DNA of 64,000 nucleotides from contig JAWLAI010000003.1 of NCBI GenBank assembly GCA_041395565.1, forward strand, positions 500,498 to 564,497, read 5' to 3'. Below are positions 22,856 to 31,948 of this stretch, piece after piece. This DNA is from Pseudomonadota bacterium. GTDB lineage: Bacteria > Pseudomonadota > Gammaproteobacteria > UBA9214. A program made the position numbers and the translations under genes. Within the stretch, counting starts at the first letter, position 1; every line of letters begins with the position of its first letter. Under the pieces are notes generated by a model. It had not been told where the DNA came from, ran no database searches, and worked only from the letters and a program-made list of their open reading frames with translations.

Positions 22856-24142
22856 CTATCCGCTGGCGCGATCGTGCCACGGCGCCACCTTGAGCAGCAG
22901 TAGCATGCCCGGTATCGCGAGCACCGTGCAGAGCAGGAAAAAATTCGTCCAGCCGACGTGTTCGACGATGATGCCGGTCACCGCATTCGCCAGTGTGCGC
23001 GGGGTTGCTGCAAATGCCGTAAACAATGCGAACTGCGTTGCCGCGAACGCCTTGTTCGTCGCACGTGCGATGAAGGCCGTCAGTGCCGCGGTGCCGAGAC
23101 CGACACCGAGATATTCGAATGCGACGGCGAATCCGAGCATCCACGGGTTGGCGCCGATTTCAGACAGCAGCGCAAACCCGAGGATGCTGATGACCTGCAC
23201 GACGCCGAACAGCCACAATGCGCGGTTGATCGATAGCTTGACCATGATCAGGCCGCCAAGCAGTCCGCCGACGATTGCCGCTATCAGCGATGCTGCCTTG
23301 GCGATCGTGCCGATCTGCGTCAGCGAAAACCCGACATCGATGAAAAACGGTGATTGCAGCGCGGTCGCCATGTTGTCGCCGAGCTTATATAGGAACAGGA
23401 ATGCCAGCACGAGCGCTGCCGTGCCAATTCCGCGGCGGCCGATGAATTCCCGGAAAGGCTCAATCACCGCCTGCCGAATCGACCGCGGCGCGTCCGGGTC
23501 CCGTGCCGGTTCGGAAATGCTCAGGGTCAGCGCGATGCCGACCACCATGAAACCCGCGACGATGAAGAAAACCGAATGCCATGGCAGGTGATCGGCGAGG
23601 ATCAGGGCCAGCGAGCCGGGAACGAGGCCCGATAGACGGTACGCCTGCACGTGAATTGAATTGCCCAACCCGAGTTCCTGGTCGGGCAGCAACTCGCGCC
23701 GGTAAGCATCGAGCACGATGTCCTGACTGGCGCTGAAAAATGCCAGGGTGGCGGCCAGATAGGCGATTGCCCATATCGACAGTTGCGGATCGAGCAAACC
23801 AATCGCGGCAATCGATCCGGCGAGCAGCAGTTGGGTGACCAGCATCCAGCCGCGGCGGCGGCCCAGGAACGGCAGCGTGTAGCGGTCCATGACCGGCGCC
23901 CACAGGAACTTCCAGGTGTAGGGCATCTGCACCAGCGTGAAAAAGCCGATCTCTGCAAGGCCGATTCCCTCCGTGCGCAGCCAGGCGGGTACCAGCTGTA
24001 TCAGGATATAGAGGGGCAGGCCGGAGGTAAAACCGGTGAAGACGCAGATCAGCATGCGCCGGTTGAGGACCGCCTCCCGGAACGTGGGGCGTGCGACCGT
24101 ATCCATGCCGCGACCGTCAGCCGCCATGCTGCGGGTCGTCAT
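22856..24142 (-). CDS. ampG: AmpG-type muropeptide MFS transporter
   Basis: A 428-residue major facilitator protein with about 12 hydrophobic helices. It starts with RRMLICVFTGFTSGLPLYIL and contains PYTWKFLWAPVMDRYTLP and ASQDIVLDAYRRELL, hallmarks of AmpG, the inner-membrane importer of anhydro-muropeptides for peptidoglycan recycling. ATP-independent, proton-driven uptake is expected. In some species it influences beta-lactamase induction; no ampC or ampR is nearby. The ATG at 24142 gives a short polar leader before helix 1; internal ATGs are possible. Confidence 0.9.
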   Translation of the reverse strand: MTTRSMAADGRGMDTVARPTFREAVLNRRMLICVFTGFTSGLPLYILIQLVPAWLRTEGIGLAEIGFFTLVQMPYTWKFLWAPVMDRYTLPFLGRRRGWMLVTQLLLAGSIAAIGLLDPQLSIWAIAYLAATLAFFSASQDIVLDAYRRELLPDQELGLGNSIHVQAYRLSGLVPGSLALILADHLPWHSVFFIVAGFMVVGIALTLSISEPARDPDAPRSIRQAVIEPFREFIGRRGIGTAALVLAFLFLYKLGDNMATALQSPFFIDVGFSLTQIGTIAKAASLIAAIVGGLLGGLIMVKLSINRALWLFGVVQVISILGFALLSEIGANPWMLGFAVAFEYLGVGLGTAALTAFIARATNKAFAATQFALFTAFAATPRTLANAVTGIIVEHVGWTNFFLLCTVLAIPGMLLLLKVAPWHDRASG

Positions 24143-24296
24143 CCACGTACCCTGGGGCTGTCAGGCTGGCCAGGGTGCGTGGGCACGTTGTCGGACCGGG
24201 AACGGCGTGGCGGAGTGTGCCCCGCTCGCACTCTGGTCTGGCGGGCAGGTGCGGGGATGTTATTATGTAAGACATTGTTTGGTAACGCGTTTCAGT

Positions 24297-24605
24297 CTAC
24301 TGGCTGGAATGCGGGGGTGCAAGAAGCAGGCCGTCGGGTATCCGTGCGGGGCGTTCGATACGGACGCGTTTGGCACGCCCGGTCGCGCCGCCGAGCAGGA
24401 CCACCTGCCGGCGCGCAACGCCGAATTCATGCGCGAGCAAGGTCAGCAGATGCTCGTTGGCCTGGCCCTCGACCGGCGGGGCGGTGATCCGGATCTTGAG
24501 GCGCTCGCCGTGGACGCCGCCGATCTGGTCCCGGCTGGCCCGGGGCTGGACATGCAGGTCGAGCAACAGGTCTGTTCCGTCCCACTGGTACCAGGATGCG
24601 GGCAA
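24297..24605 (-). CDS. yggU: DUF167 family protein (YggU-like)
   Basis: A 102-residue protein of the DUF167/UPF0235 family, with LDLHVQPRASRDQIGGVHG, KIRITAPPVEGQANEHLL and a C-terminal GATGRAKRVRIE. Function unknown; a basic, compact alpha/beta fold is known for the family. It follows yggT after four bases in the conserved proC-yggT-yggU order. Confidence 0.92.
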   Translation of the reverse strand: MPASWYQWDGTDLLLDLHVQPRASRDQIGGVHGERLKIRITAPPVEGQANEHLLTLLAHEFGVARRQVVLLGGATGRAKRVRIERPARIPDGLLLAPPHSSQ

Positions 24606-24609
24606 GGGC

Positions 24610-25161
24610 TCAGTGCAGCAGCGGCATGATCAGCATGCGCACAACCTGTAGCCCGATGATGGCGAACAGTGGCGACAGGTCAATACCGGACAGCGGCGGG
24701 ATGACGCGCTGGATCGGCTTGAGGATGGGGTTGGTGAGGCTGTACAGCAAGGAGTTGACCGGGGTGTAGGTGCCGGGATTGACCCAGCTCAGGATGACCT
24801 GAACGACGATCGAGATCAGAAAGATGTTGATGAGCAGCAGGAACAGCTCGCCGATGGTGACCAGTAGCAGGGTGATGAACGGTACGCTGGCGCCGCGCAA
24901 TGTGACGACGATGAGGACAGAGATGAACTGCAGCACCAGCATCAGGAAAATCGCCGCTGTATCGAATTTGCCGATGACGGGAATGACCTTGCGCAGGGGC
25001 ACCAGTAGCGGATTGGTGATGCGTACCAGAAACTGGCTGACCGGGTTGTAGAAATCCGCGCGCACCACGCCGAGCAGGAAGCGCAGCATCACGGCCAGGA
25101 TGTACAGGCTGATCAGCGTGGTGATCAGGAACTCCAGCGGGTTGGTCAGATAGTCGTTCAT
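24610..25161 (-). CDS. yggT: YggT family integral membrane protein
   Basis: A 183-residue protein with two copies of the YggT unit, each two helices and a conserved NP motif region: FLVRITNPLLVPLRKVIP (about 45-62) and SLLYSLTNPILKPIQRVIPP (about 137-156). YggT proteins are linked to cell envelope, division or osmotic functions but are not biochemically defined. The ATG overlaps the proC stop in an ATGA, so the two genes are translationally coupled. Confidence 0.93.
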   Translation of the reverse strand: MNDYLTNPLEFLITTLISLYILAVMLRFLLGVVRADFYNPVSQFLVRITNPLLVPLRKVIPVIGKFDTAAIFLMLVLQFISVLIVVTLRGASVPFITLLLVTIGELFLLLINIFLISIVVQVILSWVNPGTYTPVNSLLYSLTNPILKPIQRVIPPLSGIDLSPLFAIIGLQVVRMLIMPLLH

Positions 25162-25988
25162 GTCCGGTTCCCGAATTCTTCCGCCAGTTCGCGCGCGCGA
25201 ACGACGGCGGCCTGCATGGCCTTGCCGACGATCTCCTCGAAGCCGTGCTGCTGAAAGACGCTGATTGCGCGTTCGGTGGTACCGCCCGGCGAGGTCACGC
25301 GGCGGCGCAGGGCGGCCGCGTCTTCCGGGCTCTCCAGCGCCATTTTAGCAGCCCCGAACGCGGTTTGCAGCGCCAGCAGGCGGGCCGGGTCTTCCGCCAG
25401 GCCGAGCCTGCAGCCTCCGGCCTGCAGCGCCTCCATGAGCAGGAAGAAATAGGCCGGGCCGCTGCCGGACAGGGCGGTGACGGCATCCAGTTGCGCCTCG
25501 TCGCTGACCCAGAGCGCGATGCCGACCGCGCGCATGATCGATTCGGCGATATTGCGCTGGTCCTCGCTGACGTTGGGATTGGCGTAGAGCGCGGTTGCGC
25601 CGCTCTGTACCAGCGCGGGGGTATTCGGCATGGTGCGCACGATGGCGACGCCCGCGCCGAGCCAGTCACGCAGCGACCGTTCGCGTACGCCGGCAGCGAT
25701 GGATATCACCAGCGGGCCACCCTGCGCGACGGTCGTGGCCAGCTCGATGGCGACGCTCTGCATGACCTGCGGCTTGACTGCGAGGACGACGACATGCGCA
25801 CCTGTCGCGGCCGCCCGGTTGTCCATGGTCGTGGCGATGCCGAAGCGGGATGCCAGTCGCTGTTGTTGCTGCGGATCGTGATCGCTGGCCCGGATGGTGG
25901 CCGGATTCCAGCCATCGGCGATCAGTCCGCCGATGAGACTGCTGGCCATGTTGCCGCCGCCGATGAAGGTCAGGTTGGTGTCGGTCAT
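25158..25988 (-). CDS. proC: Pyrroline-5-carboxylate reductase
   Basis: A 276-residue NAD(P)H-dependent enzyme for the last step of proline synthesis. The Rossmann motif FIGGGNMASSLIGGL opens the protein. MPNTPALVQSGATALYAN and the C-terminal SGSGPAYFFLLMEAL and RRRVTSPGGTTERAI signatures follow. The start at 25988 places the Rossmann motif nine residues in, as usual; an upstream ATG adds only eight residues. yggS, usually just upstream of proC, is missing here. Confidence 0.97.
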   Translation of the reverse strand: MTDTNLTFIGGGNMASSLIGGLIADGWNPATIRASDHDPQQQQRLASRFGIATTMDNRAAATGAHVVVLAVKPQVMQSVAIELATTVAQGGPLVISIAAGVRERSLRDWLGAGVAIVRTMPNTPALVQSGATALYANPNVSEDQRNIAESIMRAVGIALWVSDEAQLDAVTALSGSGPAYFFLLMEALQAGGCRLGLAEDPARLLALQTAFGAAKMALESPEDAAALRRRVTSPGGTTERAISVFQQHGFEEIVGKAMQAAVVRARELAEEFGNRT

Positions 25989-26316
25989 GGTGCTCGACAA
26001 TACAGGATGCACGCTGGCAACGACAAGCTTGCATGGCGCGCGCGCGGTCGTTCCACGGGCGCCGGGCGTTCGCGTGCAGGGCTGTAATTATTCAATGCTT
26101 TCATTGCGTTAACGGGGGTCGCCGGCTGTCTTGAGAATTCGCTTCAATGCGGCATACTCTAGGCAACGGGCGCTGTCGCAGCTGGCGAGTTGCCGGCGGA
26201 TGCGTCGGCCGGGCATGGTGCCCCAACGGGTCGTGTGCGCCGCTCGGCGCATGTTCAAGTATCCCCTGCTGACGTCGATAACGTTTTTCGGAAATTGATC
26301 TATCAAGGGAACGCGC
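25989..26316. other. proC-pilT divergent intergenic region (328 bp)
   Basis: In related genomes yggS lies here next to proC; no yggS-like frame was found on either strand. A weak promoter candidate for pilT is TTGAGA (26131-26136) and TACTCT (26155-26160) with 18 bases between. AAGGGAA about seven bases before the pilT ATG is its ribosome site. Confidence 0.4.
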
Positions 26317-27354
26317 ATGGATATTGCCGAGCTACTTACCTTCAGTGTCAACAACGGTGCATCCGACCTGCATCTCTCTGCCGGCATGCCGCCGATGATC
26401 CGTGTCGACGGCGACATGCGCAAGATCAACGTGCCCGTGCTGGATCACAAGACGGTACACGGACTTGTCTATGACATCATGAACGACAAGCAGCGCAAGG
26501 ATTACGAGGAGTTTCTCGAGACCGACTTTTCCTTCGAGATCCCCAATCTGGCGCGCTTCCGTGTCAATGCATTCAATCAGAATCGCGGCGCCGGCGCGGT
26601 GTTCCGTACCATTCCCTCCGAGATTCTCAGCCTCGAGGACCTGGGTACGCCCGGGATCTTCAAGGACATCTCGGACACGCCGCGCGGTCTGGTGCTGGTG
26701 ACCGGGCCGACCGGTTCGGGCAAGTCCACCACGCTGGCCGCGATGATCGATTACATCAACAAGAAGGCCTACCACCACATCCTCACCATCGAGGATCCGA
26801 TCGAGTTCGTGCACGAGAGCAAGAAATGCCTCATCAACCAGCGCGAGGTGCACCGCGACACGAAGGGGTTCAACGAGGCCCTGCGTTCGGCGCTGCGTGA
26901 GGACCCGGACATCATCCTGGTCGGCGAAATGCGTGACCTGGAAACCATCCGGCTGGCGCTTACCGCGGCCGAGACCGGTCACCTGGTGTTCGGAACCCTG
27001 CATACCACGTCCGCGGCCAAGACCATCGACCGTGTGATCGACGTGTTCCCGGCCGCCGAGAAGACCATGGTGCGCTCCATGCTGTCGGAGTCGCTGCGTG
27101 CGGTCATTTCGCAGACCCTGCTGAAGAAGATCGGCGGCGGGCGTATCGCGGCCTGGGAGATCATGATCGGCACGCCGGCCATCCGCAACCTGATCCGCGA
27201 GGACAAGGTGGCGCAGATGTACTCGGCGATCCAGACCGGTCATGCGGTCGGCATGACCACGCTCGACCAGTACCTGACCGATATCCTGACCAAGGGGCTG
27301 ATCACCAAGCAGGATGCCCGCGCGAAGGCGGCCATCAAGGAAAACTTCCGCTAG
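26317..27354 (+). CDS. pilT: Type IV pilus retraction ATPase PilT
   Basis: A 345-residue hexameric ATPase that depolymerises type IV pili for twitching. It starts MDIAELLTFSVNNGASDLHL and has Walker A GPTGSGKST (130-138), Asp box HHILTIEDPIEF, Walker B DIILVGEMRDLET and the His box HLVFGTLHT. The AIRNLIRE motif, needed for retraction in PilT, is intact near the C-terminus. It is followed after 21 bases by pilU and transcribed away from proC. Confidence 0.98.
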   Translation: MDIAELLTFSVNNGASDLHLSAGMPPMIRVDGDMRKINVPVLDHKTVHGLVYDIMNDKQRKDYEEFLETDFSFEIPNLARFRVNAFNQNRGAGAVFRTIPSEILSLEDLGTPGIFKDISDTPRGLVLVTGPTGSGKSTTLAAMIDYINKKAYHHILTIEDPIEFVHESKKCLINQREVHRDTKGFNEALRSALREDPDIILVGEMRDLETIRLALTAAETGHLVFGTLHTTSAAKTIDRVIDVFPAAEKTMVRSMLSESLRAVISQTLLKKIGGGRIAAWEIMIGTPAIRNLIREDKVAQMYSAIQTGHAVGMTTLDQYLTDILTKGLITKQDARAKAAIKENFR

Positions 27355-27375
27355 TTCGCGGGTAAGGGTGCTGAT

Positions 27376-28494
27376 ATGGATCTGTTGCCGCTGTTGAAGT
27401 TGATGAAGGAAAAGCAGGCTTCCGACCTGTTCCTGACGGCCGGCCTGCCGCCGACGGTCAAGCTGAACGGCAAGACGGTGCCGATCGGGAGTGAGGCGCT
27501 GACCCCGGAGACGGCGATGCGCATGGTGACCAACATGATGACGCCGGCGCAGCGCGACGAGTTCGAGGCCACGCACGAGTGTAACTTCGCCATCTCCGAA
27601 CCAGACGTCGGGCGCTTTCGTGCCAGTGCGTTCATCCAGCGTAACCACGCCGGGGCGGTGTTGCGTCGCATCGAGACCTATATCCCCTCCATCGAGGAGC
27701 TGCAGCTGCCGCCGATCCTGAAGAATCTCGCCATGACCAAGCGCGGTCTGATCGTGTTTATCGGCGCCACCGGTACCGGTAAATCCACATCGCTGGCTTC
27801 CATGCTGGACTACCGCAACAAGAACGGCACCGGGCATATCATCACCATCGAGGACCCGATCGAGTTCGTGCACAAGCACCAGGGTTGCATCATCACCCAG
27901 CGCGAGGTCGGCATCGATACCGAGTCATACGAGACGGCCCTGAAGAACACACTGCGCCAGGCGCCGGATGTCATCCTGATCGGCGAGATCCGCGACCGCG
28001 AAACCATGAATCATGCCATCGCGTTCGCCGAGACCGGCCACCTCTGCCTGGCGACCCTGCATGCCAATAACGCGAACCAGGCGATGGACCGTATCATCAA
28101 CTTCTTCCCCGAGGATCGTCGCCCGCAGCTGTTCATGGACTTGTCCATGAACCTGAAGGCGTTCCTCGCCCAGCAGCTGATCCCGCGCAAGGACGGCAAC
28201 GGCCGGGTCGTGTGCGTGGAAATCCTGCTCGGCACGCCCCTGGCGCAGGATCTTATCCGCAAGGGTGAGATCCACAAGCTCAAGGAACTGATGAAGCAAT
28301 CCGGTCAGCAGGGCATGGTGACCTTCGACCAGGCGCTGTTCAACCTCTATAAGGCGGGAGAGATCAGCTACGACGACGCACTGCACTACGCCGACTCCGC
28401 CAACGAGGTGCGCCTCATGGTCAAGCTGGAAGAGGGCGACGTGGAGAAGTACTCCGTGGCCATGGACAACGTGTTCCTGCAGGAGAAGGACTGA
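27376..28494 (+). CDS. pilU: PilT-dependent pilus retraction ATPase PilU
   Basis: A 372-residue paralogue of PilT starting MDLLPLLKLMKEKQASDLFL, with Walker A GATGTGKST (130-138), HIITIEDPIEFVHKH, DVILIGEIRDRET and LCLATLHANN. The C-terminal GEISYDDALHYADSANEVRL repeat is typical of PilU. It supports PilT in retraction under load. It shares the pilT transcript and is followed by a terminator at 28521-28548. Confidence 0.96.
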   Translation: MDLLPLLKLMKEKQASDLFLTAGLPPTVKLNGKTVPIGSEALTPETAMRMVTNMMTPAQRDEFEATHECNFAISEPDVGRFRASAFIQRNHAGAVLRRIETYIPSIEELQLPPILKNLAMTKRGLIVFIGATGTGKSTSLASMLDYRNKNGTGHIITIEDPIEFVHKHQGCIITQREVGIDTESYETALKNTLRQAPDVILIGEIRDRETMNHAIAFAETGHLCLATLHANNANQAMDRIINFFPEDRRPQLFMDLSMNLKAFLAQQLIPRKDGNGRVVCVEILLGTPLAQDLIRKGEIHKLKELMKQSGQQGMVTFDQALFNLYKAGEISYDDALHYADSANEVRLMVKLEEGDVEKYSVAMDNVFLQEKD

Positions 28495-28520
28495 CGGCGA
28501 ACAGCGTCTGTCCACGATCG

Positions 28521-28548
28521 AAAACGGGCGCCTGGCGCCCGTTTTTTT
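28521..28548 (+). terminator. Intrinsic terminator after pilTU
   Basis: AAAACGGGCGCC and GGCGCCCGTTTT form a GC-rich stem centred at 28533, followed by seven T (28542-28548). It begins 26 bases after the pilU stop and fits a rho-independent terminator of the pilTU transcript. Confidence 0.88.
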
Positions 28549-28604
28549 GGCCATCTGTGCGCGGAAGCGGCCCGCTCCCACGGGTGTATCTTACAAATTG
28601 CGCG

Positions 28605-29489
28605 TTATCCCCACTGCACCGCGCGGGCGTCGAATACCGGCCCATCGACGCACACGCGCTTCATGGCGGGGCCGGCGGGGGTCACGAGTTCCACGGCACA
28701 GCCGGCGCAACCGCCCACGGCGCAGGCCATGTATTCCTCCAGCGAGACCTGGCAGGGCAGCTCGAACTCGCTTGCCAGCCGGGCCGTCGCTGCCAGCATC
28801 GGATGCGGGCCGCAGGCGCAGATGCCGACCTCGGCACGGGCCGCCGCATCCAGGCCCTGCAGCCAGATGCGTGCCAGGTCGGTGATGTAGCCGGCGTAAC
28901 AGCCGGCGTAGTCCTGCCGGCTGGCGAGACGGCTGGGGACGCCCCAGTCATCCAGCAGCGGCATGGCGGCGATGACGCCGTCCGGCATGGCGGGGATCAT
29001 GATGCGCGAAGGCTGGGCGCGGAACGGGAACGGGACCTCGGATCCCATCAGCACCAGTGGCCGCCAGTGCCGATCGCTGCGCAGGCGGTCAGCAAGAAAA
29101 ATCATCGGCGGGATGCCCACGCCGCCGCCCAGCAGGAGGATCCGCGGGCGCGTGCGCTCTGGGGTGAACGGCATACCGATGGGGCCGATCATGCTGAGCG
29201 TCTCCCCCGTGCGACGCTTGGCCAGGGCGCGCGTACCGTTACCGACAGTCTTGTACAGAAATTCCACCCAGCCGCCGGCGGCATCGACGCGCATGATGGA
29301 CAGCGGCCGGCGCATGGGCAGGGCGGGATCGCACTGGATATGGGCAAACTGGCCTGGCTGCGCACTGGCAGCGCAGCGGGGCGCCGCGACCCGGAGCAGG
29401 TGCTGTTCGCCGGGATGCGCCGCGTGCGTGAGTATGCGGGCGTCCTCGACGAAGAGGGTGCCGCGGTGTGCTTTGCCGGTAGCGTGCAT
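28605..29489 (-). CDS. PyrK-like dihydroorotate dehydrogenase electron-transfer subunit
   Basis: A 294-residue ferredoxin-reductase-type flavoprotein. The N-terminal beta-barrel has PMRRPLSIMRVD for FAD. The NAD domain opens with ILLLGGGVGIPPMIFLADRL. The C-terminus has a [2Fe-2S] cluster motif, MACAVGGCAGCAVEL and then a Cys in KRVCVDGPVFDA, as in PyrK. PyrK normally pairs with PyrD type 1B to pass electrons to NAD; no pyrD is here, and most Gammaproteobacteria use a quinone-linked enzyme. The partner could be something else. It lies convergent to pilTU. Confidence 0.82.
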   Translation of the reverse strand: MHATGKAHRGTLFVEDARILTHAAHPGEQHLLRVAAPRCAASAQPGQFAHIQCDPALPMRRPLSIMRVDAAGGWVEFLYKTVGNGTRALAKRRTGETLSMIGPIGMPFTPERTRPRILLLGGGVGIPPMIFLADRLRSDRHWRPLVLMGSEVPFPFRAQPSRIMIPAMPDGVIAAMPLLDDWGVPSRLASRQDYAGCYAGYITDLARIWLQGLDAAARAEVGICACGPHPMLAATARLASEFELPCQVSLEEYMACAVGGCAGCAVELVTPAGPAMKRVCVDGPVFDARAVQWG

Positions 29490-29539
29490 GGCGGCGATTA
29501 TAGCCGCAAACCCGGCCGCCTACAGTCCCGGCGGCCGCT

Positions 29540-30457
29540 TTATCCGTGCTCGAGCAGGTTGCGCAGGCCGGTATCGAAATCCACGCGCGGCGCCCAGTCG
29601 AGCAATTCCCGGGCCCGGCTGATATCGGCGCAGGAATGCCGGATGTCGCCTTCGCGAGCCGCGCGGTAGACCGGTTCGAACGGCTGTCCCTGGATGCGGC
29701 ACACGCTGTGCAGCAGTTCGTTGATGGTGATCGTGGTGCCGGTCGCGATATTGATGGCCTGCCCGGCGGCGTCCGGCGCCTGCGCGGCGCGCAGGTTGGC
29801 CTCGACCACGTCGGCGACGTAGACGAAGTCCCGGGTCTGCTCCCCGTCGCCGTAGATGACCGGTTGCGCACCCTGGCGGACGCGGTTCGCGAAGATCGAG
29901 ATGACACCGGAATACGGCGATGTCGGGTCCTGGCGCGGCCCGAAGACGTTGAAATAACGCAACGCCACCGTCTCCAGTCCATACAGCCTGTAATAGACCT
30001 GGCAGGCGTGTTCCGATGCCAGCTTGTCGACCGCGTAGGGCGAGAGCGGCCGCACCGGCATCGCCTCGGTCTTGGGCAGTTCCGGCAGGTCACCGTAGAC
30101 GGCGGCCGAACAGGCGAACACGACGCGCTGTACCCCGCACTGACGGGCGGCCTCCAGGACGTTCAGTGTGCCCCGGTAATTGGTGAGCTCGCTGCCCAGC
30201 GGGTCGCCGACGGTCTCGGGTACCGAGGCAATCGCGGCCTGGTGGAATACGACACCGATACCGTCCATCCACTCGCGCACCGTGCGGTAATCGCCAACAT
30301 CACCCTCGATGACCGATACCGCGTCCGAAACCGGGATGTTGTCGCGCTTGCCGGTGGAGAAATTATCGAGAATACGGACCTGGTGTCCGTCGTTGAGCAG
30401 GTGTTCCGCAATGTGCGAGCCGATGAAGCCGGCGCCTCCCGTTACCAGATATTTCAT
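29540..30457 (-). CDS. NAD-dependent sugar-nucleotide epimerase/dehydratase (UDP-glucose 4-epimerase-like)
   Basis: A 305-residue extended short-chain dehydrogenase: MKYLVTGGAGFIGSHIAEHL with the Rossmann GxxGxxG, HQAAIASVP, the catalytic SPYAVDKLASE (Y-x3-K), and RYFNVFGPRQDP. It is closest in appearance to UDP-glucose or UDP-GlcNAc 4-epimerases (GalE/WbpP type); exact substrate is uncertain. The ATG at 30457 is used; a GTG two codons upstream is an alternative. It lies about 6 kb from the LPS locus and may feed it. Confidence 0.88.
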   Translation of the reverse strand: MKYLVTGGAGFIGSHIAEHLLNDGHQVRILDNFSTGKRDNIPVSDAVSVIEGDVGDYRTVREWMDGIGVVFHQAAIASVPETVGDPLGSELTNYRGTLNVLEAARQCGVQRVVFACSAAVYGDLPELPKTEAMPVRPLSPYAVDKLASEHACQVYYRLYGLETVALRYFNVFGPRQDPTSPYSGVISIFANRVRQGAQPVIYGDGEQTRDFVYVADVVEANLRAAQAPDAAGQAINIATGTTITINELLHSVCRIQGQPFEPVYRAAREGDIRHSCADISRARELLDWAPRVDFDTGLRNLLEHG

Positions 30458-30514
30458 AGTCACAAACCGGCTGCGATTGAGTACCGATATAGTGATTGCT
30501 TGCCGGGATGCAGG

Positions 30515-31879
30515 TCAAGGGTCGCGCTGGGAATATGCGACACATGGCATGGAACGCCGTGCGGCGCGCGGCAAGATCCCGTATGCTGCCAGGGCACTCA
30601 CGCGCGCGCGGCCGGGTTGCCGTGCATGCCTGCACCGGCCTGTTCCAGTTTGCGGCGCAGCGACTCCGGCCGGTCCGCGTCCGCCAGTGCCTGTTCCAGG
30701 GACAGCTTGCCCGTTTCCACGAGGCTTGCACAGGGCCGTGTCGAATTCGTTGAGTTCCTCGTGCGCTTCGTCGTGTTCGATCAGGCTGAGACCGGCCGGC
30801 CTGCGCTGTTCCGCGCTGTCGCCCGTGCCCAGGCTGAGCCGCAGGCGCAGGTTGTTCGGGGAGTCTGCGTTCTTCAGGGCTTCGTCGACGGATATCGCGC
30901 CGTTCTCGACCAGGCGGAATAATGCCCCGTCAAAGGTCTGCATGCCGGCATTCTCCGATTTCTCCATGATTTCCTTGATTTCGTGAACATCCCCACGCCG
31001 GATCATGTCCTGCACCAGCGGGGTGCCGAGCAGGATCTCCACCGCGGCCGCACGGCCGCCGGCGACCGTCCTGACCAGCCGTTGCGAGACGAAGGCGCGC
31101 AGGTTCAGCGACAGGTCGAGCAGCAGCTGGTTGCGCCTGTCCTCGGGAAAGAAGTTGACGATGCGGTCGAGCGCCTGGTCGGCATTGTTGGCGTGCAGCG
31201 TGGAAATGGCCAGATGCCCGGTTTCGGCAAATGCCAGTGCATGCTCCATGGTCTCGCGGTCGCGGATCTCGCCGATCAGGATGACATCCGGTGCCTGGCG
31301 CAGCGTGTTCTTCAGTGCATCCTCGTAGCTTTCCGTGTCCACGCCGACCTCGCGCTGGTTGACGATGGAGCGCTTGTGCGGGTGCACGAACTCGATCGGG
31401 TCCTCGATGGTGATGATATGTCCGGCGCTGTTACGGTTGCGGTAGTCGATCAGCGAGGCCAGCGAGGTCGACTTGCCCGAGCCCGTGGCGCCGACGAACA
31501 GCACGAGGCCGCGCTTTTCCATGATGACACGGGTCAGGACCTCGGGCAGGCCGAGTTGCTGCCAATCCGGAATGGCGGTCTTGATGTTGCGTACCACCAT
31601 GGAAACGGTATTGCGCTGGCGGAAGATATTGACGCGGAACCTGCCGATACCCGGTTCGGATATGGCGAGGTTCATCTCGGGGCGCCCGCTGAATGCCGCG
31701 CGCTGCTCCGCGTCCATCACCGACCAGGCGACGGCCTGTATCTGTTCCGATGTCAGCGGCTGTTCCTCGAGCGGCGTCAGCGTGCCGTTGATCTTGGCGC
31801 TGGGCGGCGCGCCGCTGCTGAGATACAGGTCGGAAGCGTCCTGCTCCACCATCTTGCCCAGATAGGTCTTGAATTCCAT
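30515..31879 (-). CDS. PilT/PilU-type ATPase, third paralogue, with frameshifted C-terminus
   Basis: A PilU-like protein starting MEFKTYLGKMVEQDASDLYL, with Walker A GATGSGKST, HIITIEDPIEFVHPH, DVILIGEIRDRET and LAISTLHANN, so the ATPase core is complete. The tail is odd. After EELNEFDTAL the annotated frame turns Gly/Arg-rich (GTGTGGRGPAG). The +1 frame from about 30729 instead reads ASLVETGKLSLEQALADADR and ends at a TGA at 30598, matching the earlier LVENGAISVDEALKNADSPN. One extra base near 30730 explains this. The ATG at 31879 fits PilU N-termini; a GTG lies three codons upstream. Confidence 0.85.
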   Translation of the reverse strand: MEFKTYLGKMVEQDASDLYLSSGAPPSAKINGTLTPLEEQPLTSEQIQAVAWSVMDAEQRAAFSGRPEMNLAISEPGIGRFRVNIFRQRNTVSMVVRNIKTAIPDWQQLGLPEVLTRVIMEKRGLVLFVGATGSGKSTSLASLIDYRNRNSAGHIITIEDPIEFVHPHKRSIVNQREVGVDTESYEDALKNTLRQAPDVILIGEIRDRETMEHALAFAETGHLAISTLHANNADQALDRIVNFFPEDRRNQLLLDLSLNLRAFVSQRLVRTVAGGRAAAVEILLGTPLVQDMIRRGDVHEIKEIMEKSENAGMQTFDGALFRLVENGAISVDEALKNADSPNNLRLRLSLGTGDSAEQRRPAGLSLIEHDEAHEELNEFDTALCKPRGNGQAVPGTGTGGRGPAGVAAPQTGTGRCRHARQPGRARVSALAAYGILPRAARRSMPCVAYSQRDP

Positions 31880-31948
31880 TTCTTTCACCCCGGCTTGTAT
31901 ATAATCGTCCCGAATCGGTGAAGTCGGCGGTCAGCGCGGCAATCTTGA

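Noticed and set aside
22449..23144. Minus-strand open frame overlapping the end of ampG
   Set aside because: Mostly antiphase to ampG and Arg/Cys-rich. The part beyond the ampG stop has no family; only noted as possible decayed coding sequence.
26332..27879. Minus-strand open frame (515 codons) opposite pilT and pilU
   Set aside because: It spans two well-supported genes on the other strand and has no motif of its own.
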